64,000 bases of DNA, from the NCBI GenBank assembly GCA_003255025.1, contig QANY01007306.1, forward strand, positions 186,001 to 250,000, given 5' to 3'. The notes below the pieces were generated by a model. That model worked only from the letters and a program-made list of their open reading frames with translations, made no database searches and had not been told where the DNA came from. The number at the start of each line of letters is the position of its first letter. Within the stretch, counting starts at the first letter, position 1. The stretch is from Datisca glomerata (taxonomy: Eukaryota; Streptophyta; Magnoliopsida; Cucurbitales; Datiscaceae). A program made the position numbers and the translations under genes. Shown piece by piece: positions 24,542 to 36,672 of the stretch.

Positions 24542-25735
24542 TCACAGTGAGTCTTGAGAGAGAGGCTTTTCCTTTGATGAAATCATCTTCACTCTCCTAG
24601 TAAGACTGGTCATCACATCAATAATCACTGATTTCTTTTGGATTCTGAACTGGATTGCCAGTTTGGTTGAATTTGAGATACTGGTTTTCAATAAAGCTTC
24701 ATCCTCCATTATCTTGGTGGGAAAATGTCCCAGTGCAATTACACAGAGGGCGATTATGGTCCGAAAAGCGGCCACTTCAGTTTGAACTCCTAGAGGAGCT
24801 TCATCCGATAGAGATTTAAGAGTGTTCAAATCATGCTTCTGCACTTTCTCCATGTCACTTGAATGTAGCACTCTTAAAGCGGCCAATAAACGGTCCTCTA
24901 CCAATTCTTGGCCCCCTATATATACCTATTACATTAACCAAGATTTCAGTTCTGGGAGGAAAAAAAAGTCATCATTCTGATACTTCAAAGAGGAATACAA
25001 CAATGCACAGCAAGTTTTGTTGGTAGGCCAGAAGGAGACGATAACTTCGTCAGGCTCTTTTGATGTCAAAATTGTTGACAGAATTGACGGTTATTTCTTG
25101 AGAAGAAAAATCCAGAAATATCCCCTTTAACCACAGTAACCCCTCCCTTCTTCCCACTTTTCCCCAAAAATTTTAAAATCCCTCCTTTATAAATTCTCAA
25201 GACTCATTCTCAATCTCTCGCTCCCCAAAACCCTAAATTGTTAACTCGGTGTGAAAGGGGCATCCTAGTTATTTCATGGGGTGAAAGGGCCAAAAACAAT
25301 TAACTGGGAGGGGCCCATTAAAGGGGCTAAAAAAATGGGGATATTTTTGGGAATTTCTCAGACTATTAAGAAGACTTTCTCAGTTATTTCCTAACCAAAA
25401 ATCTGAACTAAATATAAGACGAAAACCAGACCAAAACTTATTCAAGTATAAAGGCAAGGGGCAGCAGAAACCTTTAGAACAGGATCTTCTCCAACTAGCT
25501 TGAGCTGGGTCAGAATCTGTTTCTGCCATGGGGCGGGTGCAGAGAAGTTTGAAGAAGATACGCCAGCTACAGTGCATGCAGCATCCAATAAAGCTTCATC
25601 GTATTTGAGCTCAATACAGTCATGTGGGTTAGATGGTATCACAAATCCATAATCAAGTAGGAAAAGCTCATTGTCTAAACAGCCATAATTAAGCAGTAAT
25701 GGGTCGCTCTTTCCAATTCTAGCCTCTGCAAAAAC

Positions 25736-25802
<67 letters not shown>

Positions 25803-28599
25803 AATTCCAATCCCAAAGACGAGTTAATTTACAGTTTCTCTTATAATGTATAAAGTTCTGAAAAGTAAAAACGACTAGTTAGGAAATACAAAATGTCACC
25901 TTTACTTTGCTTTTCATAGGTCCTGCATCTTCTTCCTGAATTATTTGGGCATTTGAATTGAAGCTATGATTACACATATCAATGAGAGGAAGCAGCATGG
26001 GAATATCGGTGTGGGTACCATCTGGAAGTTTTTTGCCATGTAAACGAAATGCCCTTGATGAGACTGCAGACATAGCCCATCCAAGGGAAGATGCAACTAC
26101 ATCTTGTCCACCAAAAGGGTGCTTACTCAACTTTATGTTTTCTAGCGTACGTTTGATTTCTTCCTCAAATTGGAGCAGGAATCTGCACCTTTTGTTTACC
26201 TAGTAGTCACCATTGAGTTCAAAGTTAGTGATAGACGACAAGTGAATCTAGAGTTTAAATTCCTAACCCAATCACTCCTTAAAACCTAGGTGTTAAGGAG
26301 AGGGGTACTAGAACTTTATAACTAGCACAGAATGAACAAATCTAGGTGATGTGGGACAACATTTCAACACACCCTCCTCGACCATAACACGGTAGCCGAA
26401 CTAAGTAGCATACCAAACAATCCGAACTAAGCAGACAAAGAACCAAACTAAAGCGGCACAAACAAAGGCTCAACCAAGATCTGATACCAAGTTGAAAAAC
26501 CTAGCCCAATCACTCCTTAAAACCTAGGTGTTAAGGAGAAGGGTACTAGAACTTTATAACTAGCACATAATGGGCAAATCTAGGCGATGTGGGACAACAT
26601 TCCAACATCTAGGAGTCCGAGTATGGGCTACACAGAGTCAATTGAAGGTGTTGGGAGAGATATATTTCTCTAATTGTCATATTAATCCCCCCCCCCCCCA
26701 ATATATACATATACATATACATATCGCTCTCTGTCTCCCTTTTCTCATTTTTTGGGTGATATGAGTGCTTTGCTACTTTCATCCCATAAGTGACATTAGG
26801 CAAGGTTTATGTTTCCTAAAAGAATTTGATATCAGCTTCTATAATGTCAATCAACAAATAAACGACTCACTCAGGACACGAAGGGAACATATCAATATAT
26901 TTGACAACAGTAACGTATATATCTTAACACTACAACACACAGGGCCCCATGTATTTGAACATCAAATGTGAGCATAATGTGGAATGTGGATTAGAAATAT
27001 AGTTTCACAGCCCTTAAGAGATTAGGTTGAGAGGTAGCAGCATAAGCTGTTCGGGTAGCTACCTGAAAAAGAAGAGGAGCATACTGCAAGTTCTTTATAT
27101 CCTCCCCGGGGAAAAAAATGGGTACGCTGTAAACTTCAGGGAGATTGCTAATGTATGGCCACCAGAAGGATCCAACTTTTGCTCTTTCTTGCAGTAGCTT
27201 TAAACCCAATTTCATTGCCCATAGTTCCTCTGCCAAAGGCTTCCAGTGTCCAATTTATTTATATTAAAACTCAGTACATACAAAACCAATGTGCAAAACA
27301 TGAGGTTATCCACCTAGACTGTTACATAAACTACATGCTTAAATTGAGAAGACATTATGTTATTAGATAGGAAATAGGAAATAGTATTTTGTTGAAAAGT
27401 GAGCCATGACCAAATAGAGTTTACTTTGGCTGCTCAAAAGACTACAAATCTATTGTATCAAACAACTATTCCATCAGAGATTCATGAACAATATGTGATA
27501 AATTGTACCATAATAAAATGCAGCATAATTGCAATTCAGAAGAAGTTGTCAACATCTGATTAAGCTATAGCTCTTTAATCTCGATCCAATCAAGTAAGAA
27601 CTCAGTATCTTAGAAGATTATAGAGTAAACTACACCAACCTCCCTTGTATTTTACCTTAATTACACCAACACCCCCTCTAGTTTCAATATATGTCTATGT
27701 ACATACTAACACTGCTACTCCAGAGCATAATCTCAGGCTCCTGCAGTTCATGCAACAATTGGATAAATACAATTGACAGGAATTGGGATGAAACCCGAGC
27801 ACCATTTCAAATTCATAAATCATCTACTGAACTGAACAACACATAACTACTCTTGGACAGCATATCTACAAGTAACAATACTGGCTGGAAACAAACCTCT
27901 AAGAAAAGCCTAAACCTTCTCCTTCCTATAATTTATAAGTTTACATTTCCCTTTGTGCAAACACTTCTAAGTTCTAGCTTTCAATTAATATCAGGATGAA
28001 ATTGGACTTATTCTATTAAAGTAAAGCAAATATAATAAAAGTAGCCGCTGAAATCCAACAGTATCACTTATGAAGATAGAAATACTAACTGCAGGAATAA
28101 CAAATTCAAAACCTAACCAACACTCTTGCAAAGCGAGGAAGAAATACAAGAGTGCAACATGCCCATTACTCAAACAATTTCAACAATATCTGAGATAAAA
28201 TAAGCAAAAAGAATGAAGCTCAATAAAGCAGTAAAAGCAAAGAAAAAAAATACCAGGAACTAGTCGAGCCATATTTATCAGAACAGATTCTACCCCGTCT
28301 ACAGTGTCGCTAACAGATGTCTCAAATCTCAAGGGAATATGATCAGGAAGGGCAATTAGTTCAGACCCTTTAGGAATATCCTCAGAAGCAACAAGTCCAA
28401 AACCATTGTCACCATCATGAGCTATCTTTACAGCCTGGTGCACAAATCCACCTTCTCTACGGACCCACTTGATCAGGTCTGGTGGTTGTGGAACCAACCG
28501 CGTCGGAAAAGATGCCGATGCCGAGGCTGAGGCTGCACACGATAAAGAACGGAAATGGGTCAGCGAAAGTGAAGCTATTGCTAACTTGGAAGCTGTCAT
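24542..28599 (-). CDS. SET-domain protein lysine methyltransferase, Rubisco LSMT-like, organelle-targeted
   Basis: Five exons join in frame with consensus GT/AG sites: 28599-28254, 27229-27063, 26199-25900, 25735-25472 and 24925-24542 (1461 bp, 486 aa plus stop). Residues 1-35 are rich in S, A, L and R and lack acidic residues, as in a chloroplast or mitochondrial transit peptide. The SET domain starts at GFGLVASEDIPKG (66-78). The split SET core has the DMCNHSF motif (245-251) for S-adenosylmethionine binding, LLLNYG (284-289), and LDYGF with the catalytic-type tyrosine at 300. The rest is the Rubisco-substrate-binding-like C-terminal domain. Length fits the plant family (about 470-510 aa). 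It most resembles the Arabidopsis At1g24610-type branch, whose substrate is not clear to me. All catalytic motifs are present and no stops interrupt the exons. Intron 2 contains a TRIM, and intron 3 ends in a long CT repeat. Confidence 0.92.
25738..25799. repeat. (GA)31 microsatellite forming the intron 3 polypyrimidine tract
   Basis: Uninterrupted GA repeat of 62 bp on the plus strand. On the coding strand it reads (TC)n directly before CAG|GTTTTTGC, the acceptor of exon 4 of the SET gene. Confidence 0.95.
26252..26607 (-). mobile_element. TRIM (miniature LTR retrotransposon) in intron 2 of the SET gene
   Basis: Two direct repeats of about 115 bp (26252-26369 and 26493-26607) share CACTCCTTAAAACCTAGGTG and GATGTGGGACAACATT. 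On the minus strand each starts TGTTG(G/A)AATGTTGTCCC. Next to the right repeat is TTGGTATCAGATC (26481-26492), a near-perfect initiator tRNA-Met PBS. Next to the left repeat is GAGGAGGGTGTG, a PPT. TCTAG flanks both ends (26247-26251, 26608-26612). It has no coding capacity. Its length of 356 bp, PBS and PPT make TRIM the best reading. Confidence 0.85.
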
Positions 28600-30260
28600 T
28601 TTGAAGGGAGCTCAGAGCTTCCAGTGCTCCTGTTAGACCACAATTGAGAGATACTGCGGGAACGCCGGATTGCTATATGTCGCTCGATACTAGAAACATA
28701 CTGGGTTGTTTTTGGAAAAACAGGCCATTTGAAAATACAATTTGGAATTTTAGACCAATATTTTAAAACTCTGAATTTGAGGCTTTTTAGACTCGAAAGG
28801 ACTATCATGTCCCTCTCTTCCTTACCTTTTAACGTCTTCCATCCACAAGTTTTTCCGTGTTCCTTATTTCTTTTTCTGCCATTGTTTGTTAACCAATGTT
28901 TCTTCCCTCGTCCTCATCTAGATAAATCTTCTATTTTCTTGTGTTGGATTTTGAAAATAGAAGTAAGTGAAACTATTAGATATTTACTTGTGAGTAAGTA
29001 GCTGCAAAACTTCTATGAAAAGATATTATTTGAAAGACATTCCCAACATATGTCTTCTCACTCAAATAATCAAATACAATTTTTTTTTTCATAAAATGAA
29101 CTACATAACAAAGATAACAAGCTACTTAAACTATATTGTCTTATCTTATAAACAGATTTTTCTTGTCAAATAATTATTTACATCAATTTGTCAACGTCGC
29201 AAACTCACTTCCCAAACAATATACTACAATATCACATTTTAATACAGATTTTGATAATGTATGCTTTCATTATAAAAGAATGGCCACACTGTGTTAGACC
29301 TCAAAATCATTCATATGAAGATTGTGCTCCTTATTTTTCCCCGCTCGGGAGCCTACTCTTCATTTGCTTCTTTGAAATGACTTCTACTAGATCCCCTTCT
29401 TGAAGTCTGTACTACTGGTTAAAAGAACTGAAATTGCATAAATGCCTTCTGCAGTAATAAACAAATTTCATTTCTCAATATTGCGTAAAAATGAATCAAT
29501 CACTACAAATACTTTACAATAAAAGTAAAATTATTCTAGCAATATTCCGCCTCTTAATGACTAAAGTGTGTTATCTAGTATTGAAGAATTAATGTGTCCA
29601 AACTATTCAATTATTGTTCAATTCTACAAAATTTAACCAGAACTTACAGACTCTTTCCACCTTGCAAAATACCTTCATGGTCAAATTAGAAAGAATGAGA
29701 GAGAGAAAAAGTAAATTACGAAAGTATCTTAAAGTAATTGAAACTTTACTCACATTCATCATTGCAAAAATAAGCTATTATCAAAATATGACTTCTATCA
29801 TCCAGTTCATTACATACATATTCTTCCCGCCACGACAAAGCCATACACTTCACCTTGCAACTAAGAACATCTGCTACCTATTTTCTCATCTAACATCTCA
29901 TTATCCATCTCGTATTATCTAAAATTCGGGTGTATCTAAATGTCTGACTTTCTGGTCATCTAGGGTTTTGACACGTAACTTTACAACTACCCGAACTTGG
30001 AATTGGTAACAATGATGTTGAATATTTATCATGAGTTGTTAACATTTTGTTGGTCAAGCACATGTATCTTAAAAGAACGAGAACGTATATGTTGATATAT
30101 TCCATCAGAAATTTTGATTCCTATTAACTACATTGATTATGATTTTCAATCGAATGGAAATTCTCGACGGTCGATGTGAGGATCGATGTACATTTTTTAT
30201 GAAGGAGTTATATATAGTAATGAGAAGCATCAAACAAGCTTGAATTACTAATCTTACTAT
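28600..30260. other. Upstream region of the SET gene and AT-rich intergenic DNA
   Basis: The first 100 bases left of 28700 are likely 5' UTR of the SET gene. No clear TATA box was found. The remainder has no recognisable gene. Confidence 0.5.
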
Positions 30261-30459
30261 GAAGCTTGAATATCTTGCCGTATGTTAAGCATCTTAGGAA
30301 GCAGTCTGGCTCCTCAAGTTCTTAACACATCTGAAAGTTGTTCCAGGTGTGAATGAATCGATTAAGCTTTATTTTGCAGATAGTGGAAGAATGGGAAATT
30401 CAAAAGAACCGAGAGTTTTGAAAGTCATCTGGAGGGTTTCGCCTTAGGACAAGTGGGAG
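30261..30459 (+). pseudogene. Ty1/copia RNase H end and polypurine tract (copia D)
   Basis: Plus-strand EAVWLLKFLTHLKVVPGVNE and KLYFADSGRMGNSKEPRV match the RNase H C-terminal part of plant copia elements. A deletion follows, then the PPT ACAAGTGGGAG (30449-30459). The gypsy element at 30460 starts exactly after the PPT, and copia LTR-like sequence resumes at 33292. Confidence 0.75.
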
Positions 30460-30829
30460 TGTAAAGGATTTTTTAAGTGAGGGAAGAATCGATCACGAAT
30501 GAACAGAATTAATGAAACTTTGAGAGAGTAAAAAGAATGTGAACTCAAGAGCTTAAGTTGGCTTGCATTAATTGATTTTTCTGAGGTGATTCAAACCCCT
30601 ATTTATACATGAATTTTACAATAAAGATTACAACAAATTCCCTCTATTCTATAGATGATAAAGGAGAACTGTTAAGCTTCTAAAAAGAATATTCTCAGAT
30701 TAGATCCCTTTCTTAACCGCCTGATAGATCCTTCGGTTCTCGTTCTTTCTTTCCCCTATAAACGGTATCACCTTATTACAGAAAGTACCATGTTCATTTA
30801 CTAATGAAGTTTTTCTTGATCAGGTTGGA

Positions 30830-31140
30830 ACATTATCACCTAGTTATATGCGGAGAAGGCATCCATAAAACTGAGGAGTTCGTGTCCTGAAGTCGCATCC
30901 ACCATTTGGTCCATTCTTGGCAGCAGATAATCGTCTTTGGGGCAGGTTTTATTCATATCAGTAAATTCCACACAAATTATTTATTTTCCATTTTTCTTCT
31001 TCACCTTAATACATTGGCAAGCTACTCTGGGTAATTCACTTCTCAGATGAAGCCAGCTCTCAAGAGTTCTCCACTTTTTCTTTGATTACTTTATTCTGTT
31101 TTGGAGTGAAACTTCTTTTATATTGCTTTATCGGTTTAAC
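30830..31140 (-). pseudogene. Gypsy reverse transcriptase, N-terminal part
   Basis: With frameshifts the minus strand reads RRSFTPKQNKVIKE-like sequence, then a KKKNGK block, NKTCPKDDYLLPRMDQMVDA and SFMDAFSAYN. This is the start of a Ty3/gypsy RT palm. It is cut off before the catalytic YxDD motif. Confidence 0.75.
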
Positions 31141-31375
31141 AGCGAGATCTTTATTAGATTTATGACATGTTATTTTTTCAGGAATACCTGTCATATCATC
31201 GTAGTCACAAAGATATCTTTGCTTCTCTGCCAGAATTACGTTAGTCTTTTCTTCTTTGTTTGCTCAATGTGGGCTCCGATTTAGTTATCTTCTAAATTTC
31301 TTCATCTAGGTAGATGAGCTCAATCTCTTATTCGGCCTCATATCTTAGGCCCACCTGCCTGTCTTCCTATGATTG

Positions 31376-31597
31376 TTATTGTTTCGTAGTTGTAGCCTGT
31401 TCTCCTACTTTCTTTTCTAACGTCTTTTTTCTGACAGATTCTAGTACTGTTACGACATAAATAAGGGCAGCAGCCTGATCTCCCTTTATGGGTTTGATCC
31501 TTTCTGGAGACAGATATTTCAATACCTTATAAAAAGTAGATGGAACAGCTTTCATCTTGTGTAGCGATGTAATCCCTTGAGTTGATAGCAGTCCCAC
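31376..31597 (-). pseudogene. Gypsy protease C-terminal part
   Basis: MKAVPSTFYKVLKYLSPERI followed by KPIKGDQAAA matches the AVPSTFHxxLKY...GDQ block that follows the aspartic protease in plant Ty3/gypsy polyproteins. It ends in lysine-rich sequence and a stop. Confidence 0.65.
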
Positions 31598-31899
31598 GTG
31601 TAATGGCCGCTGCTCTTATGAAAAGAACAATACTTATATTTTATCTTTATAGTGTGGTTCCTTAGTGATTGTGGCTAGCCTCTTCAACGAAGGTTTGTCT
31701 TTGATTATCTCAAGAATCTGATTCACTGACATTGTGAGAGGTTTGTAGATTTCATCTCTGGGATGGACTATGCCAGTATGTCCTCTTTAGTTTTCTTTCA
31801 TGTCCCGCCCCTATCTTTGTCTCTTCCCGTCCTTTTTCTATCGGATTTGGAACTCCGCTTTCATTTTCATTGTTCCTCCATTCTCTGCTCCGCTAATTT

Positions 31900-32990
31900 T
31901 AGCAAGATTATTTTTTCTTCTTCCAATGTGATGTAGGTTTGTGCATGTTATAAGGTCTCAGGCATAGTCAATGGCTTCATTTTTGACAAATCTTCAAAGA
32001 GGGGTGAGTTTGGGTCCAACCCCCGCTTGAAAGCTATTCTGGCCACTCGATCTTCGTAGTTTCTACCTTAGTCATCTCATTTTTAAATCTATGAGTATAT
32101 TCATGTAGAGACTATCCTTTCATGGAAGTGATAGTCAAGAGGTATTCCGTATCCTCCATTACCATGCGGTATGTTGAAAACTGCTCCAAAATGATAGAAG
32201 ACATAACAATAAAGTTAGTAATTGAATGTGCGGGGAGAGAATGATACCATTTCATAACGGTCCCGTCTAGGACTGGTGGAAAACATCTGGCATATCAGTT
32301 CATATTCATGTTGATGCAGTACCATCACTTATTTGAATTGTCTGAGATGATCCACTAAATCAGATTTTCCTTCGTAACATTTGAACTCGGGTGCTACAAA
32401 TTTATCAGTATCGGGGCAGCCAGGATCTCCGGACACGACGGAGTTCAGGTAAGTGATTCGCGGTTAGCTTTTCCCATACTTCCCAAGTTCCTCATCTTCA
32501 TCATATTTCTCTCCAACATCTCCTCCAGTGCTTCTTCTATTATGATTTTCGGTGGGTGGGATTCTCCTGTTGTCTCCTTCATATGAAGTTGGGATGGATT
32601 TCTCGGTCTTCGTATTACACGTTTCTGCTATTCTCATTTTCTTCCCATCTGGCACTTTGTCCACCTTCTTCTGAACGGTTCAATCGTTCCTCGTTGTTGG
32701 TTCACTGGCTAACCTCTGCACGTGTTTGTGCCAATTCCTATTGTAAGGTGCTGATTTGGTCTTGCACCGTTTTCCATGCACTGCGTAGTGTTTCAGTATT
32801 CCGTTGCTTCATCTCTAGCATTCCAGTTAGAATTGTCTGGAGCATCTCAACTGGTGGAGCGATTTGATCAATTATCATCCTCATTCCCAGTTCCGTTTCC
32901 CCCGTTGAGGGCATCGTTCGATCTGGTTCTAGGCATGTTTTGGTTTGGAAGGGTTTTTCTTGAGGATTTGTTTTCACTCGCAATGAAAGC
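31900..32990 (-). pseudogene. Gypsy gag remnant
   Basis: The minus strand shows ARCFPPVLDGTVMKWYHSLP and LHEYTHRFKNEMTKVE (about 32290-32060), core blocks of the retrotransposon gag domain. An upstream charged region with PPVEMLQTILTGMLEMKQRN lies at 32900-32800. Several stops. Directly upstream, after the LTR at 32998, TTTTGGTGCTTTCATTGCGAG-like sequence is in the PBS position. Confidence 0.75.
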
Positions 32991-33291
32991 ACCAAAATGT
33001 AAAAGATTTTTTCGGTGAAGGAAGAATCGATCACGAAAGTACAGAATTAATGAAATTTGAGAGAGTAAAAAGAATGAAAACTCAAGAGCTTAGGTTGGCT
33101 TGCACTGATGGATTTTTCCATTCACACCCCTATTTATACATGAATTTTACAATAAAGATTACAACAAACTCCCACTATTTCGTAGATGATAAAAGAAAAC
33201 TGATAAGCTTCTAAAAAGAATATTCTCATATTAGATCTCTTTCTTAACCGTCTGATAGATCCTACGGTTCTTGTTGCTTCTTTCCCCTACA

Positions 33292-35350
33292 TTGAATCTT
33301 CGGTCCAGATCTTGCCACGTATAGGATAAGATTTCGTTTGTTCAGGCAGATTATGAGAATAATTCTTTTAAGCATATGATGTAAAGACTTTATTGTTTAT
33401 AAATAAATAAGAGTTATATAGAAGAGGATAATGTTTAAGAATATTAATAAAATTTGTCCATAATTAATAATTAAAGTTGAGATCTTTAACTAATCAATAA
33501 TTACAAGTACAACTCATTTTCATTAAGAACGAAACAGTCTTATCCGATTGTTAATGTGCTGACATTGGAATGAGAGTACTTTAGATTACATAGGATTGCG
33601 ACGCGATAAATTTAAATTTAAACTAATAGATTATAAAATATTCAATTTTTATCGTACTTATGGTTATAAATAGAATGATATCATTCTTGAGTAATTAACA
33701 CAATTATGCTTATAACATTATGCTTTTTGACTTACTCGATAAAAGTTTATATGACTCATCGAACTATCTTAGAAGCGTAATGAAGCAAATAGCTGAGAAT
33801 GTTATTTTACAAGATGAAATTTATTCCTTCATTATAGAGTCACATATATAATTTTCTGGAGCATTGATTCACGTCTTGAATGATATGCGATCTCAATTTA
33901 TAATAGGATAATAAATTTATCATTCATTAGAGAATTGACAGAACTCAAGGAGAAATAATTAATTAAAGAGGCTAACGCATTATTTACCTAGCTCTAATTA
34001 TGAACTTTTTATGGAGGATTGATCTATATGTAGTGATTATATTAGTGGGTGATTCAATTTTTGAGTAATTAGTATAATTTTATACGATTTCAAGTTTATA
34101 GTGGAATAATTTTAGAATTAATGAAATAATATAGTAATTCAAGAGATTAAATCATTATTGGTTCAATCATCTCAGTGAGTACTGGTTCGATAATCTCTAT
34201 GAATACTGGTTCGATAACAAAAAATGGGAATTCGTTTAGAATTATTGGATTCTAAATCATTAGAGATTTTCTCAATATATGATAATAAGAGTGTTATTTC
34301 ATCATATATTATATGATAAGAACATAATCTATTAATTTATGAAATCAATTAAGATGTAAATAATGTATTGTTTAGTATGTTGAATTGGATTCCATAGTGT
34401 AGCGGGATCACAGTGTAGGCGACTACCACATGAAATTATTCCCTATGTTATTTGATCTTTTTTCTTGAATGAGATCACACCAAAACATGGACCCTATGTG
34501 GTGTGATACTGGTCAACCACCTTACCTTGTGGGAGGTGGTCCACTTCTCATATAAGAGTTATCTGATAAGTTTTATTTGATTATTGAGAGTGAAGATAAA
34601 TTTATCATATAAGAGTTATCAGATAATTCAAATTGTGGATAATCTTATCAAAAAAATATGACAGATTCAAATATTGAATTAATAGTGATCACCTCATCTA
34701 AGAGAAGGAGATCACTCCATACAAGAGTCATGTGTGGCATGATGTGGCCGACCATCTCCCTCTAGGATATATTGTCACTTACAGATAAATGTTATCAATT
34801 AATTTTGAATATTTAAAATTCAAAATTCTAATTTTGATCTCCTCATTTAAAGATAAATAATGACAAAATTAGAGATAAGCAATTTCGTATCTCTCCCTCT
34901 CACTCAATAATTTAGTAATTAAATTACTTGAAAAATAGAGAAAGACTTTGAGTTCCGAGGATTTTCGACCTTAGACAAAAAATTTGAGAAAAGTTTTCTT
35001 TTCCCTATCCCACTTCCTCATGTGTTGAGATCATAGTAAAATCTGAAAAAGTGAGTGTATGACAATTCCCATTAAGTTAACACGCTCATACGTCCATCCT
35101 TTTAGTACCAAAGGCGAGGTAGAGGAGATTTGAGTATTCAAAGAACGAAATCATTCTTGAAGAACTTGAGAAACCTGATTGTTTGTGAAGAGTTTGAAGA
35201 ATCAGACTCATATCACCCGAAGGTAAATTATTCTTTGAAGTATTAAATTAATATATCAATAGATTAATCGGTAAAAATATTTTTATGAAATATTTGTTCC
35301 TAAAGATGCGACCGTTTTCATTCCCATGCTTAAAATTTTCGCTGCGCACC
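33292..35350 (+). repeat. Copia-type LTR, probably of copia D
   Basis: Shares blocks with the copia LTR beginning at 40984, including CTCAATTTATAATAGGAT against CTCCAATTTATAATATGAT and a following ATTAT(A)TCA segment. The end near 35350 (TTCGCTGCGCACCAA) resembles the CGCTGCGC-type ends of plant copia LTRs. The exact termini are not determined. Confidence 0.45.
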
Positions 35351-36026
35351 AATTCTTGGTTTGAGAAAGCAATACTAAACCCATGTGATCTTAACCTACA
35401 GGATGGCGATCATCCGACTTTGAGAAATATTTATAAAAAGAGCCCTTTTAAAAGGAAAAAAATGATTTTAAGAGTCAAGTTTTTAGCGAAATTCAATTCA
35501 TTTTATAAGAGAGAATACTAAGTTGACTTTTAGTTTAAAAACTTTCAGTTAAAATTCATGACTGCTAGATTAGGATCTAGTAAAAATAATTTGTTAGATC
35601 AATGTCTAGCAAGTGTGAATATTAAATGCAGAGTGGTAGATTATGATTTAACAGTAATTTTTTACTAAATCAGAATCTAATAGTGATTTTTTATTAAACT
35701 AGAGTCTAACGCGTGAAATTCTAATATTCTCTTGTTAAAAAATCTTGATTTCGTTAAAAAAATTCAAGGACCTTTATTTCATTTTTTTTCCCGTTCCGAA
35801 TGGTCTCTAGGAAGAAATTTCTCACCAACTGTATTTAAAAAAATCATTTGTTTCCTAATCTCAACCAAAAAAAAACTATGCAATTGTTTCTTGAATATAC
35901 CAAGCCTAAATTAAATCTTAAGCAGCAAGAAAACAAGACGCCAATCATTTCAATACAAAAGAAAAAATAAGAGAGTTTCAAAATATATATATACTATTTG
36001 AAATTTAATAAATATCAATGAAAGAT
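35351..36026. other. Spacer and 3' UTR of the CML gene
   Basis: AT-rich; short frames at 35285-35914 match nothing I recognise. The last 100-150 bases are probably the 3' UTR of the minus-strand CML gene. Confidence 0.45.
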
Positions 36027-36593
36027 TTAAGCACCGAAGTCTTGTAAACGAGAGCCAGCCATCATCATGGTTTTGAATTCATCAAAGCTAATCATACCGT
36101 CGCCATTCTTGTCGACTCCGCTAATCATTTTCCGGCACTCGGCGAGGGAGCACTCTTCACCTAAGCTCCTCATTACCTCGTGCAACTCCTCTGCCGTTAT
36201 AGATCCGTTCCCGTCGATGTCGTAAACGGAAAACGCGTCCTTCAGATTCGCCAACGCCTCGTCGGAATCAACTCCCTTGGTATTTAACTCTACGAATTCC
36301 TTGAGGTCGATGAAACCATCTCCGTCAGCATCAACCTCCCTGATCATACTCTGGAGTTCTTCCTGATTCGCAGGCTGGCCTAGGCTACCGAGAATGGAGC
36401 CGAGTTCGAATTCGGAGATCTTGCCGTCCCCATTAACGTCGAATTTCTTGAAGACCTGCTCGAGCTCGGCGATTTGGGCACGGAAATTTACGGATGGAGT
36501 TCGAGATTCGAAAATTGGGGTGGAGGATCCTTGCGGAGAAATCGTCGATGAATCAGGTTTCTTCTTCCGGGAGAACAGGGATTTGAAACCCAT
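36027..36593 (-). CDS. Calmodulin-like calcium-binding protein, four EF-hands (CML25/26-like)
   Basis: Single-exon 188-aa protein. A basic N-terminal extension (residues 1-40, SRKKK at 8-12) precedes four canonical EF-hand loops: D52-E63 (DVNGDGKISEFE), D88-E99 (DADGDGFIDLKE), D125-E136 (DIDGNGSITAEE) and D161-E172 (DKNGDGMISFDE). All have D at position 1, G at 6 and E at 12, so all four should bind calcium. The VELNTKGVDS linker and DAFSVYDIDGNGSI...SLGEECSLAECRKMI block are characteristic of the CML25/26 group. Calcium-sensor relay is the expected role; the partner is unknown. Its higher GC content stands out from the AT-rich flanks. MGF at the start could allow myristoylation, but position 6 is not S/T, so this is doubtful. 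Confidence 0.95.
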   Translation of the reverse strand: MGFKSLFSRKKKPDSSTISPQGSSTPIFESRTPSVNFRAQIAELEQVFKKFDVNGDGKISEFELGSILGSLGQPANQEELQSMIREVDADGDGFIDLKEFVELNTKGVDSDEALANLKDAFSVYDIDGNGSITAEELHEVMRSLGEECSLAECRKMISGVDKNGDGMISFDEFKTMMMAGSRLQDFGA

Positions 36594-36662
36594 GATTTCT
36601 TTGTTCTATCTGAGAAATGTGGAATTCAGGAAGGAATTTGAGAATGTTGAAAGAATCGGTTA

Positions 36663-36672
36663 CTAATATAGA
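36663..36672 (-). promoter_or_regulatory. Candidate TATA box of the CML gene
   Basis: The minus strand TCTATATTAG lies about 70 bases before the start codon. A weak match, but the only one in the expected range. Confidence 0.35.

Larger units (their letters stand above)
30460..33291 (-). mobile_element. Ty3/gypsy element with both LTRs, internally deleted
   Basis: Direct repeats of about 300 bp (30460-30760 and 32998-33291) are clearly homologous over their full length, both with GAATCGATCACGAA and CTATTTATACATGAATTTTA. They begin TGTAGGGG (right copy, minus strand; TATAGGGG in the left) and end CTTTTACA. Between them on the minus strand are gag, the protease end and the first part of RT. 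RNase H and integrase are missing, so the 2.8-kb element is a deletion derivative. Flanks do not show a clear target duplication (GGGAG against TTGAA). Confidence 0.85.

Noticed and set aside
36394..36666. A 90-aa plus-strand protein
   Set aside because: It overlaps the EF-hand gene in antisense and has no domain.
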